A stretch of DNA of 64,000 nucleotides from assembly GCA_033002965.1 (NCBI GenBank), contig JAURVB010009752.1, positions 43,257 to 107,256 of the forward strand, read 5' to 3'. Shown here piece after piece: positions 1 through 12,147 of this stretch. Under the pieces are notes generated by a model. It did not search any database. It was not told where the DNA came from and saw nothing but the letters and a program-made list of their open reading frames with translations. The stretch's first letter is position 1; each line of letters opens with the position of its first letter. The position numbers and the translations under genes were made by a program. The stretch is from Piper betle. Taxonomy: Eukaryota > Streptophyta > Magnoliopsida > Piperales > Piperaceae.

Positions 1-348
1 TAGGTATTAGATGTGAGACTAAGTTGAGGGATCTCACAATCCACCCACCTTAGGAAATTTCGTCCCCAAAATTCCTACATTTGGCCTGTTGCTAACCCCA
101 ACCCACAACCTTCTTTGGCCCGTGATCGGCAGCCTAGCCAACATCCCTAGTCTAGTCCACCATCTAGCACGTAACCAGGTTGCTCTGATACCATTTGTAA
201 TGACCTGGTCCAAAGTGCAACCCAATGGGCTAAGTCATCTCTTTAAACGTGGTGAACCTTAGTTAAAGATCTATAGTCTATTCCCACTTATAAACAGGAT
301 ATTCTCCCAGTAGGTATTAAATGTGGGACTAAGTTGAGGGATCTCACA
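1..348 (-). mobile_element. TRIM-like miniature LTR retrotransposon, cut by the window edge
   Basis: Read on the minus strand, a 153-bp LTR (196-348) begins TGTGAGATCC and ends GGTCATTACA. After a 2-base spacer comes a primer-binding site, TGGTATCAGAGC (182-193), the usual match to plant initiator-Met tRNA. The internal region is only about 157 bp and has no coding capacity. It ends in a purine-rich stretch with GGGGACGAAATTTCC and GGTGGGTGGAT (about 40-75). The second LTR then starts with the same TGTGAGATCC (38 down to 1) and runs off the window. LTR, PBS, tiny interior, PPT and LTR define a TRIM. It has no proteins and would depend on an autonomous gypsy-type partner. Confidence 0.82.
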
Positions 349-1091
349 TGTTCAGCTTTCAGAACACATGCGCTGGGCTGAGGCTAACCATGTGCACGTG
401 CTATGAGGGTTCATGTATACCCAAATATCGATGATAGAGTCAGATACTTATGCAATATATGCAATATATATATATATATATGCAATATATATATATGCTA
501 TGAGGGTTCATGTACACCTAATGGGCCCCACTTAGCGTATATGCAATATATATATATATATATATAGACGAACAACTCAGATCAATACCGTCCAAAGTTG
601 AAGCTAACTCGAAGCCTAAAAGTGATAATATAAGCAGTAATCGAGGCAAGAAGTCTAAATGAGCCTAAAAACTATAAACTCAATTGGGTGAAAATTTGCG
701 ACTTAAATCAAGCTGGGCCCACAGGGGCAATCTGGATTGTGACTGAAAATCCCTAAAAATACATGTAAATGAGGTACCTTAAAAATCTCTAACGGATACT
801 AAACACTGCAACAACCTAGATCTAGCCATCAAACCTTGATTAACACATAAAAAAAATCTGTATACCTCATGTATACACTAATAATTGATGTTCTATTGTA
901 AGATAACTGAACCTATCATCTGCATGTTTGGCATACTTAGCCTCTATAACATGTTCATATGGCTATTTGGGCCCTATACTCGTAGTCTGAAAACTAGTCT
1001 GGTTCAAACTCTTTCATACTAACTCGAGATTGGCACAAACCGTGGAAAACTACAAACGGGTAGAACCCTAACCCAAAGCTGGGGTTTTACA
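349..1091 (-). mobile_element. Composite of two LTR fragments
   Basis: Positions 349-500 resemble, in plus orientation, the LTR-I segment near 12,250-12,350 (shared GAGG-CAACCATG and TGATGATAG-GTC stretches). About 515-1,091 is the reverse complement of the LTR-like sequence at 41,895-42,470. It includes a TA-repeat block next to TTGCATATA and ends at 1,091 in the LTR terminus GGGGTTTTACA. The TRIM at 1-348 abuts it. No coding capacity is visible. Confidence 0.55.
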
Positions 1092-3486
1092 ACCTTAGCC
1101 TTGGTGTGGAGGAAAATTGCTTGCTTGCTTGGTTGCATCCTTAACTCGTGGATAGAGCTTGAAAGAGAAATAGGGCTTATTTCAAGGTGTTATAAGCCTA
1201 TAGGCTGTCGAAGGTGTGTAAGTTCTTTTGGCTTGAGGTAGAAGCTTATGATAAGTGGTTTATATGTTTAAGTGGTGCTTGGTGAATTCAGAGAAGACCT
1301 ACTCTTCCATTGGATAAGGCAAGGAGAGTCGAGTAGGAGTTTTGAATGACATAAAAAATTCGTATGTGTCTTGTATATCTCTTCTCTATTCCATTCCTCG
1401 TATATATTTTCCTTAATTGTCATAATTTTGATTACACAATCACATAAAACTCATATGTTTGACTTAATGGCTTTATATTGTTTAATGAGCAAGTTCTAAA
1501 TCAGTCAAAACTCTTGCATGGTTTAACAAGTTTGCCAAAGGTTGTCTTTATTGATTTGAACTTGTTTTATTAGTTGTTTTGTTTGATTAATTACTTTTGC
1601 TACTTGATTACCCATCACTAATCTACTTAGGGATGCTGAGTATATGTGGGGATATAGTTTGTTTGATTTGTTATCTTATTAGCTTCCTTCCTCAATTAAC
1701 ATCTTTTAGAAAAAATATTACCTTTAGTTTTTTTAATAACTGGTTTTATTTTTTAAATAGTTATTCCACATTTAATACTTATCAAAATAAGATTCATTAT
1801 ATTAGTGAGAATATGCTGCATACTCTTCAAATTCAGGTAACTATTTTTAAAAAATGAATAGGCTCATTAAGTTATACTTGAATACAGACATTAAAAAAGG
1901 TATAAGAAGCCACCCAGAACTGTGTTGGATGATAAGGCCTGCAAAACAAATCATAGACTAAATTCGTAAACCACAAAAAAAAAAACTGAATACGAAATTT
2001 CTTTAGAGTGTGTAGAATATAAAATTTTTAAATAATTACTCTTACATTCAATATTTATCAAGGTAAAATTTCATATATTAGGGATGTAGTTACGATCTTC
2101 AACTTAATTTATTTTTAAAGAAATGATGAGATCTTGGGTCCCGAAAAAGAAGAATATAACCCCTATTCTTGGGGCTTATTCAGTATAAAAGTCCACAATA
2201 AATTTTGATAATACTTTCTCTTAAAAAGAAAACTCCCACCATAAAATAATACATATTCCACCATTGTCAGGTTAATAAGGTCAGGAACATGAATTTGTAC
2301 AGCTTTTTTGCTATCTTAGTTTGTAAGAGTTCAGTGATTGATGAAAATAATAAAGAAACTCTGCATGCATTCAATTTATTAAAAGCTTAACAAGCTTAAT
2401 GGGCCCATTTGGTTGATACGAATGAAACGAGAGATTTAAGAAATTTTTAAGTTGTCAACCTGATAAAAAGTTCCCTACGTTCAATAAATTCTATACAAAA
2501 ATAGTATAGATTCTTCTGTACAAATTAGTCATTATTCGCTTTAAATGATACCTGACGTGCAAAATAAACACATACTTTTCCTCTCTTGTTTATAAAGAAA
2601 GAAGTAGAAAAATCCTTTATACATGTGAGACTGTTGGAGGAAATCAAGATTATTTTATACACAAATATACATTGCATTATACTACTTTATATATACAATA
2701 CCTTAAATATATAATACTTACGGTATTATTTGACCACTGAAAATTTTCTAGATTTTACATTTATTTCATGTCAATCAAACTGACCGCAAAAAGAATTCTT
2801 GTTAAAAAATAATTTCAAGTAACGCTTTATAGTTACAAAAGTTAAAATACATCAGTTATACATATCTGACCCTTTCCAGTAGCAAAAGTAAAGTTCAAAC
2901 CTAAAACGGCACTAGGGTGTAATTAGGCAGGAAACCATACAATGGAACTTGGACATACAAAGCTACAGTTAACAAAAGATAAAGCTTCAAAAAGGAAGTA
3001 AAAAAACATACACTAAGAAAAAGAGAGCAGCCTCCCAACATTGGGACGCTAACTGTCTTCATCATCCTCTTCTGGTTAATGCTACGACTTCGAGAGTGGT
3101 TCAACCATGAAAAACCAGCAATTTCTGTTTTTGCAAACGAGGAGAAATTATAAAATAATCATAGTGGCCATTATGTTAACAGCTTGCATTATACATCCCA
3201 GTGACTTATAAACTAATCAAGGCCCAACAGTACCGTCATCTTTAATGGAAGTACCAAGTACAGTTCAACATTTTGGTTCTCTGCTTCAACCCAATCACCA
3301 TTTTGCATCTCTTATTCATAAAGTTATAGACAGAGGTTAAAAACAAAGCCCCAAAGTAAAACAGGCAATAAAACTGTGGCAACAAGAAATATGTGTGTGT
3401 GTGCACGTGCGTGCGTATGACAATGTAATGAAATTTGAAGGAGAAAACGAACCAGCCCCTGGCAATTTCTGCCTGCATTATAACCT
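1092..3486. other. Intergenic, AT-rich; probable 3' flank of the Myb gene on the right
   Basis: No ORF here has recognisable content. The part adjoining 3,487 should contain the 3' UTR of the minus-strand Myb gene, but I could not fix a polyadenylation site. A GT-rich short repeat (tgtgtgtgtg, about 3,392-3,402) is the only simple repeat of note. Confidence 0.4.
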
Positions 3487-6400
3487 TCATGAAAACCGAG
3501 CCATATTTCTCCATTTATCCTTCAAATCAATCTTATATAAAAACTGAAACAATTAGAAGGGCGGGCGCATAACAAAGAAGAGAATAATAAAAGATATCTT
3601 TTCCAATGTTCATCTACCTCTGTTCTATCTTCAAAAATATCACGATACTTATTTAAAATGACTTTCCAATTTCCCCTACCATACCTGCAGAAAAATTACA
3701 TTCAATGGTCAAATATAAAATAGGGGCAGGATGAGCAAATTGCAACATCAAATGGAAGATCAGGTCTTCATCAACATCCAACAAGTTCAAAATCGAAAAG
3801 ATCAGAACATTTACCACAAAGCCAATAAGCTCGCGTCTACATCAAAATCATCATTTCTACTCGTAACTTAAACCTCAAAAGTCTCTAATCAATAATAAAT
3901 TTAGTAGCATCATGCTTCTATTGAAATGAATTAGTTTTAAACTTCTTTATAAAAAGATGTAAGTTTATCCCCATAACTACTAGCCTCTAAAGCCAGATGT
4001 GCATCATAATTTCATATTTGTGTGCAGTTGCCCCTTGCAACATATTCAACATGTAATATCCTGAGTTTGGCAGGTATTTCTAATGATAAAGACAAATTCA
4101 GATGGTCTTTTGTATGAGTAGGCCTTCAATATCTATATCCTAAAAATGAGGACTAAAGCCACTTCTGTTCATTGATGTATCTTCTCCACTGTGTAGACAA
4201 GAGCATCTATTAATCCTTCAGCATTTCTGCAATATTATCCAACCATGGTTGACCTTAAGATGTCAAAGAAGTGACTTATCTTCTGCACAACCACATAGAA
4301 CGGAGAAAAGTGCACGATCCTGGGGATATATTATGAAAAAACAGTACTCTTTCAAAAAATATTAGTCATTCAAAGAAGTGAAGGATATGTTACTGAGTTT
4401 TAATTATTGTGAAAATGCATGTGGTAGGGGGCTGGATATATTTAAATGCAGGAAAGCATTTCAGGTAGTTGGGTGACAGTTTATGGATTATAGTTTCTGG
4501 ATTCATCTGCAGAACTTATGCAGAAAATTAAAGAATGCCCAGCTGACAAACGCGTGAACTAAACTTTTTTTTTTTAATTGAAAAAACCTGAAACAAGGCC
4601 CTGCCTTCCGAATAATGACAAAACGGTATCTTTTCTGTTTACTGAATTATCCATTATCATTTAAATATGCTGCAGAGATCAGATAGGGATCAGGTTTCAA
4701 AAAACATGTTCACCAATAAATTAAGAAATTAAATAAGCAACATACTCTTCTACAGCAGTCCTTAAAGTGTCTTCTTCAATGACATTCCACCTCTTGACCC
4801 TTCTTCTTCGTTTATCACCATTTACTTTCAGAGGAGAGACCAACCTTTTCCTCAGACTTGGCAAACGAATTTCCCTGCCCCGGGAATTGCTCGAAACCGA
4901 ATCATCACTCCACTAAGGCAGCACAAAAACAGAATGGTCAGTCATGATATTTAGAAGAAAAAACTTAGAAGGTAATACCTTAAAGGAATACAGTGCTAAA
5001 AGTAGATGGCTACACATGCAACGATGTAAATAATTGACCGCGTCCTTGATTGCAACATTAAAATAGTATTAGATAAAGGATTCAGATAAAAGCAGAAAAC
5101 CACAGTACATTAAACGTCGATCATATTTGTACAAGGTCCAGATTTCAAAGAACTGTCAAGAAAAATAAATATGTTCAAAGAAGAGGATGTTGCATACAGT
5201 TCCTGCAAGATTCTCATGTGCAAGAACCTTGTAACATTTAATAAATACACTTGACATATGTAAGAAATATTCATTTATTATCTAATCTCATACAAATAAA
5301 AATTGATGGGGAAAGAGTATATCGCGAAAAAAAAAGTGTGGAAAAGAAAAGACTAGAATCAGCAACAAGAAAGGGAGACGAGAATAAAAAACATCAATCC
5401 ACTAATGGAACTTACTTGCTAATTTCTACTCCTGTTTTGCTACTCCAGTAGTGTCATGAGTTCACACAACAATTACCCAATTTGATGCTCAAACAATAAT
5501 CATAAAACTAATTTGATTGAGCAATATATATTCACTAACCTGGGACAGACACCTGTACCAAATGCAAATAAAATGCCATCTCAACTACCTCCCATGTTTG
5601 AAGTCTAGGCCAGATGATTGTACATAGACATATAAGTCTTGTATAATTGAAACATTGAAACAAAATTTAAGAATCACTCAGCTGGTGTTTTCAAGAAGTC
5701 ATTTTATGGTCTTCAACCTCTCCCTATTTCTTGTTATTATACCTTTCCAAAGCTACATTCCACGACCCACAAACATTTTTTACAGTCCAATCTTAAATTC
5801 AACGAGAGCAATCTAAAAACTAGATAACTTGAACTAATTGTCAGATTCTTTTAATCTTTAGAGGAAAAAAGTAAATGATTCTTTATAGTTATATAATTAT
5901 ATTAGAAGGTTGGATTTTAAGCAACCTTCATATGTGACAAAAAGCAGGTGCGTGTTAAGTTATGCTGCATTCCTTTCACTTATCTTCACTAAGAGTGCAA
6001 TCATATGTTCCCTTCATACAAAAAAATTTATAGCTATTATCCTATTCATAGCTTTGTTTGCATCAAGGACCTGCTAATATTATCAAGCCTCAAGAGATGG
6101 AACACCATGTAGAGATCATAACTCAAAGCAACTATGAGAAAAACGTGCAAAATTTTTTTCAATAAATTTAATGGGGAGTATGAGTTTCACATGAACTTGC
6201 ACACATGTAGCCACCATGGTAAAAATCAGAACATAAAGAGAAATACCCACACTATCATTAATTGAGATGACAGACCAATTACAAATCAAAGTAAAATGTC
6301 AAAAACCTGATAAGTTTGAGCAGTTTGTTTAGGCTTATCAAATAGAATCGCAAGTCCTGTATTTTGGCAATTTTCATTGCCATTTGCAATAGTTGGAGGT

Positions 6401-8167
6401 CTCTTGACTGTTGAAACACCACTATCCAAGGAAGGAATTTGTCCTTGTTTATCTGACAAATGGTTAATTCCTTCTGAACATGTCTTAGAAGTTTGTCCAG
6501 CAACATGGGGCTTCATCACATTGTTAAATAAATCAAGCACACCAGGAAGAGGATCATCAACCACTGACTTGAGATCCTTTGAACTAATACGAAGTTCTTT
6601 TAAAGTCCTCTTAACTTCATCATGTGGGAGTGGGTCATATTGAAAACTTTTTCCAATCTTTAGGGCTCCCTTGCACTATTGGATTTTTCCTTGCCAGACT
6701 CGCATCTGCCTCATCAGCTGCCAGATTCATATCTTGCCCAATAGCATTGACCTCACCACTTAGAGGAATCTCAAACACCTTATCTACGTCTTAGATAGAA
6801 AAAAGTTTTCAATTTAACCAAGAAAATGCAGGCAGGTGAGAAAAATCCTAAAATATAAGTACATCAAAGAAAGCTTGGAAATAATTAAAGTATAGTTGTG
6901 AACAATTGAGATTGAAAACAGCATCTCTTTCTAGCAATAATTGAAGAACAAAAGTATCTTTTTGAATATAAAAGGGTCGATAGAATCATTTTTTATCAAT
7001 TACAATTGATGAATAATACTATCGCTTTTTCGAGAATAAACATTGATAGCAGAGTCATTTTATTAATAATAATAAAATAATAATAATAATATTAATAATG
7101 GAAAAAATAATTGAAGAATAACAACATAGTTTTCAAACAATAAATATCCATACCATCATTTTCGAACAACAACCAAAGAACAGAACAACGCGCCATTTTC
7201 CAACAGTAAAGATCAACAACAGATTCATTTTTTTCATAGTAACTGAAGAATAACAGGATGGTTTACAATAACATAATTTTTCTACACTAACCAAAGAAGA
7301 ACCGTATCATTTTTAAAAAAGCAAAATCAACAACAGCTTCATTAATTCACAACAATTGCACATAAAAAAAAACCTAAACAAACCTGGCGACGACATTGGA
7401 ACCGTGTAATCGTCATCCAAAATTGCGGCATTGAGAATAGAATCATCCCTGTTCCCAGGCCATAGAAACCCCTCGGCCATAGACTGAGAAACAAGCACCA
7501 ACAACGGAGGCCCCAACTCCCTCTCCACAGCCTCCAAGAAATCCCCAATCGCCTTAACCGCCACCGCCTTGGTGTCCCTCCCCACCAACCCCCGGCGAAC
7601 GCATCGTTCCCCATCGCCGAAACCAACTCCCTCTTCGACGCCGCGAACTCGTCCGAAACCAGCCACCGCAACAACTCCGGGTCCGGCGCCAGCCTCCGGA
7701 CCCTCATCTTCCACACCCTCTGCACCGCGAGCTTGAACTCGCCCACGTCGGGCGGGTCCCTGCGGAGGTGCTTGGACGCGGCTTCGACCCCGACGGCGAC
7801 GAAGGCGGCGGAGGCGGAGCGGAGGGCGAGGGGCGGCGGCAGCGGGGGATGGTGAGGAGGGAGTGTATGAGGGAGAGTACGCGGTCGGAGAGGGATGGGC
7901 GGGAGAGCTCGTGGCGGAGGGCTTGGAGAAGGACGGCGGGGCGGAGGTGGTCGTTGTTGGGGGCGGGAAGGATGTCAAGGACGGAGCAGGCGGCGGCGTG
8001 GTCGGTGGACGGGTCGCGGAGGAGGAACTCCGCCGCCAAGGCCCGGATTCGTCGTCAATCGGAGAGGCCGAAGCTGAGGCGACGGATGTGCCGGCGGCAA
8101 GACGTTCGTCAATCGGAGCGGCCGAAGCAGAGGCAACGGATGTGCCGGCGGCTAGGCGTTCGTCCAT
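3487..8167 (-). CDS. Telobox Myb/SANT (TRF-like) protein, five exons, four single-base frameshifts
   Basis: The exons on the minus strand are 8,167-7,384, 6,789-6,307, 4,912-4,746, 3,684-3,618 and 3,531-3,487. All introns are GT-AG and the phases agree (1, 0, 2, 0). With frame corrections the protein is about 515 residues. The C-terminal Myb domain (about residues 464-512) contains KRWNVIEEDTLRTAVEEYG, GRGNWKVILNKY and the telobox DLKDKWRNM, then stops four codons later. This is the signature of plant TRF-like proteins, which bind telomeric TTTAGGG repeats in the nucleus. A basic stretch (GDKRRRRVKR) precedes it and could be a nuclear signal. The N-terminal half (EFLLRDPSTDHAA, VLDILPAPNNDHL) looks like a helical domain. 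I cannot name it with certainty. The frame breaks at C or G runs 8,042-8,044, 7,844-7,848 and 7,589-7,593 (each one base short) and at an A/T run at 6,643-6,646 (one base long). No nonsense substitutions were seen. I chose the start as the first in-frame ATG after a stop. Confidence 0.8.
7062..7100. repeat. TAA-type microsatellite in intron 1 of the Myb gene
   Basis: An interrupted run of ATA/TAA triplets lies in the first intron (7,383-6,790 on the minus strand). It is simple sequence with no further signal. Confidence 0.7.
8057..8164 (-). repeat. Tandem 54-bp duplication in the first exon of the Myb gene
   Basis: Two adjacent 54-bp units (8,164-8,111 and 8,110-8,057) encode near-identical 18-residue blocks, DERLAAGTSVASASAAPI and DERLAAGTSVASASASPI, directly after the start codon. 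The unit is a multiple of three, so it keeps frame. It looks like a recent in-frame duplication of a low-complexity N-terminus. Confidence 0.85.
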
Positions 8168-8208
8168 CGGAGCGTCGTCGGCGATTTGGCGATGTAGGGC
8201 AGGATTCA

Positions 8209-8235
8209 CTAACTAATGGAGATGAACGACGCCAT
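8209..8235 (-). other. Short upstream ORF before the Myb start
   Basis: An ATG in good context (GCCATGGCG, 8,235-8,233) opens an eight-codon ORF, MASFISIS, that stops at 8,209. This is 41 bases upstream of the chosen start at 8,167. It may act as a regulatory uORF. It might instead be the true start, if another base is missing here as it is elsewhere in this exon. Confidence 0.4.
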
Positions 8236-8623
8236 GGCTACTTTTTACGGTTCGTAATAACTCTTTAAGGGTAATTACACATCATTTTTAATTGTTTTAC
8301 TTTTCCTATATTCTTTTTGTTTCCTTCATTAATATCTTTATTTTAAATTTTAATTTTATGACAAATGTTGATATTAATTATGAACAGTTAAGATATTAAT
8401 TTTTTTAAAATAATGTTTCATTGAGTTTGACATTTACAGTGGATTTTTTCATTGATGGGTTTAAATCTTTGGATCCATGTATGAGTTTTTATTTTTTATT
8501 TCAAATTTTTTGATCTTTTATTATAGCACTTTTCTTTTCAGCTGTTGTAGATTAATGTTTATATATCATTTGTTGATATTGATTATATTAATTGTTGGGA
8601 TGAAATTTTTGTTTGAATTGTTG

Positions 8624-8670
<47 letters not shown>

Positions 8671-10898
8671 TATGAAATACTTATATTTACGTGTTTCTTA
8701 AAATTATAGTCCATTTTTAGTGTAACAAAAATAAACGCATTACTATTACATTTATTTTAAAGGGCAAAAAAAGATTCGTATACGTTAATTGAACTTTTAG
8801 TTGAAGAGGCGAATAACGTAGTAAATTATCCGGTGGACAATGGACCTTTCAAGTGATATAATATCCTAAACATGTTAGTCTACTTTGTTTTCACGTATTA
8901 CTTTCAACTTGTAAAATAAAGTTTTAAAAGCTCCTTCAATTTATATTTTTTCGCTACATGTACCTGCATAAATAATATTGTTTAACATAATTGAGATTTC
9001 TTTAACTATCAATTTTAAGACTTCAAAGCTTGGAAAATTCTTAAACAAAATAAGTTAGAGTTACAAACCCCACAATATTCTCTCCGCAAAATAGAAAAAT
9101 ACAAGTTGGGATAAATAATGCATTCACAAAAGTTGTTTGTTATTTACAATTAGGGATAAATAATACATTCCCAAGGCCCATAATCCACATCAACACATTA
9201 GCTAATAACATCTCTGCAAAACAAAAGGGGAGATATACACAAAAATAAAAACAAAACGCTGCAAGACAAAACAACACAAGGCCGTTCCCTACACCCTCCA
9301 AGCCTCCTCTATCCCTAGGACGACCAATGTTACGACAATGCACCTAGATTAAAAAAGCATTAATGAGTGTCATGGAGTCCCAAATAATTAATAGGAAATC
9401 AACAAAATAGGCAAAAAAAATAAAATAATTGTCCACAAAAGAATTGAAAAAACAAAACTTCTCCACTCACAAAATCAATGTACGACCAATAGGGCCTAAT
9501 TATAATCATAAAGATATTTATGCATGTGAATCAAAATAATCAACATTAATGTGTCAATACTACGCACGAGCTAGAATATGGTCAACAACAAGATGACTGT
9601 TAACCAATTTGAACTAACTGATCGCAACAAAAACTTGACATGATTTGGATATACTTGACTGGTATTGACATGGCCCCTCGGTTAGCGTCACGCTCCTATC
9701 CACCACGCGTGCACTAAAAATTCAAAAATGTATAATAAGTACAAAGCATGGGCATGGTTATTTCAAATGATGCTAAAGTGCTAATTTTTAAGCTGGATCT
9801 TACATTTTTAAAACTCATCAAGAGATCTCAACTTTTAAGTTTTATTAATTCAAAAATTAATAAGATGACTAGTAGATAGTGAGATTCAACAAAATGCCAC
9901 TAGTTACGTCCTATGTTGTGAAAATAAAATATGTGATCTAAGCAGCAGATCAAGTTGAGAGAGAGAGTCCTAATGACTTTGAAAAGAGTTCCTCGTCCTA
10001 CAGTGACAATCTCGACTCTGCATGACCTACCAATGAAGAACACTACTCAAACCTTGGATGATCACATGTTGAATGTGTGGAAAATTGTACGAGATTCTAA
10101 TAAATCAAATAAGGGTATCAAGACGGTGGTTTCAGAATTTTATAAAATACATTTCAGGAATCGCCCAACTACTTAAACTATAACTTAAGATATCAAAGCA
10201 CCCAAGAGAACCCAGGGGAATTAACATGAGGTACGTGGTCAAATTACGAAATGTAACTTAAATTGTCAGTTAAATCATTTAACTTAATAATGGTGATAAT
10301 TCTATTGTACCAACTTCAGAAAGTAGAAGTTGAAAGATATTTGAACCTAAAGATTCTGCGAGCTCTGACAGAGCCACTTAAGATGTCAAATCAACCCACA
10401 CTCGTACCTATTAATTAAATATTATTTTATTATTAAATAATAAGATAATGTTCAATTAATTAGGATAATTAATCTAATTATTCTTTAAGTTAAGATTTTC
10501 ACACCACAAATAATTTTACAACCAAACGCAAGTTAAAATATTATTATTTTAGTTATTTCAATTAATTATTTAATTAATGATCAATTTCTCAAACTTTTAC
10601 TAAGTAAAATCACCCACCCAACATCAATAATTCACTATAAGTAGAAAGAAAAATTTTATCCCTGATTGAAATTACTAAGTATGTTCACAATAATTTGTCT
10701 CAAGGAATATCATCATAGTTCAAATCATATGACAATAAAAATAAAAATAAAAATACTAGTTACTACATTTAGATTCTTCTATTTGAGGCTAAAGTTTCTT
10801 CTTCAACTCTTCAAGTTCTCTTGATAAGGAGGCTTCTATAGGGCTTCTCTTGAAATGTAAGTCCAATCCATTTTGAGCATAGTTCGTCCAAACTTCAC
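8236..10898. other. Intergenic region with a TA microsatellite
   Basis: This lies upstream of the Myb gene, so its left part should hold that gene's promoter; no element could be assigned confidently. A pure TA run occupies 8,625-8,667. A short near-repeat (GGGATAAATAAT followed by a CATTC-CAA block) occurs twice around 9,110-9,175. No coding sequence is recognised. Confidence 0.45.
8625..8667. repeat. TA microsatellite
   Basis: A pure AT run of about 43 bases in intergenic sequence, about 460 bases upstream of the Myb start. Confidence 0.9.
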
Positions 10899-12147
10899 TC
10901 TAACGACCCGCCCGTTCTGAGCCACGAGCCAAGTGTTACTATATGAAACTAAGTGTCTCATTAATTAATTTTCTATTAATTTTTAAGATTTTAAATAAAT
11001 CCATAACAATAAATTTAATATACAAATGCTCGGAATAATCTAAACCCCATGAACCGAACCAAAATCCCACTGTCATGCAAACAATCTCAAGAAAAGAATA
11101 GTTCAATAACAGAGTCCTCCAGCTGTCCCGACTCTACCCATCCTTCCATGCTCATACTTGCGGAGGCAATTTCGCATTAGTGATAAAAGCACTAAGTTGT
11201 ATAATTACATGAAATAATTAATATATTCCATAATATCTGAATTACATCTTTTAGTGATTATAAGCCTATGCTGAGCTCTTAATATGCTAGGAGGGTGGCT
11301 GCCCATCTAGCTACAATCTCATGTATGCGCACACGCGCTATGTGGCCCTCAGCCTGTAGTTACCGATATTTGCCATTGACTCACCCTCTCAGTATTACAA
11401 GTGCATAATGAGCCATTTTGTGCCACTGTGCCCTGTCACCCATTTTGGCATAAGGGCAGGTATTTAATCTTTCAGGGGTACTGCCCTGTGTCGGACTGAG
11501 TCAATTCATTGACCCTGGTTGCGCTCAACGCATGGTGGTTGAATATGGACTCAAGTCGACCAAGACTCTCACATAGTAATTTTTTTAGGGTGCTACCCTA
11601 TGTTGAACTGAGCCAATTCTTTGACCCCAGTTGTGCTCGGCGCATGGTGATTGAATGTTGACTCATGCCGACCATGACTCTCAAATCGAAATATATAACA
11701 TTTCAAGTAATTATGCGGACCTGGAATTTTGACGAGGCACCCGCAACTACGACACATGATCTTAATATGAATGAAATTTCTCTAAAGCCAAATGTCCTCA
11801 CAAACTATCCAAATGATGTTTCATTTAACAACAGAATTCTCCTTTATATAGAAGAATATGTGTAGAATTCAAGAAGTCACTACATTAAATTTTATAAATA
11901 TGTGTAGAATTCAAAAAGTCATTTGTGTGATAATATAAAGTCAAAAAGTAATTATTAAGTTAATACGAATGGATGTTAAATCCTAAAAATATTATAAATA
12001 TCATTATACCGATATGCTAAAGGTAATCGATAATTTATAATATTAATTTTTTTCAAAGTAATTTAATTAAATAATATTTACGATTCGTTCTAAGATTTAC
12101 AAAACCCTAAATAAAATAACTTAATTAATTTTTTCAGGGGTTTTGCA
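10899..12147 (-). mobile_element. Solo LTR of family LTR-II (copy A)
   Basis: This copy is the reverse complement of the LTRs at 26,003-27,251 and 49,091-50,228. Its minus-strand start is TGCAAAACCCCTGAAAAAA and its end is GAACGGGCGGGTCGTTAGA. It includes the family's GGAAGGATGG-TAGAGTCGGGA segment and the duplicated block naming CACCATGCG. No coding capacity. The flanks (ttcac and ttcct) match only partly, so a target duplication is not proven. Confidence 0.75.

Noticed and set aside
1597..1857. An 86-codon ORF
   Set aside because: AT-rich, no domain, no splice or neighbour support.
3242..3514. A 90-codon minus-strand ORF starting MEKYGSVF
   Set aside because: It overlaps the last Myb exon in another frame; the splice-consistent frame (DLKDKWRNM) explains the site.
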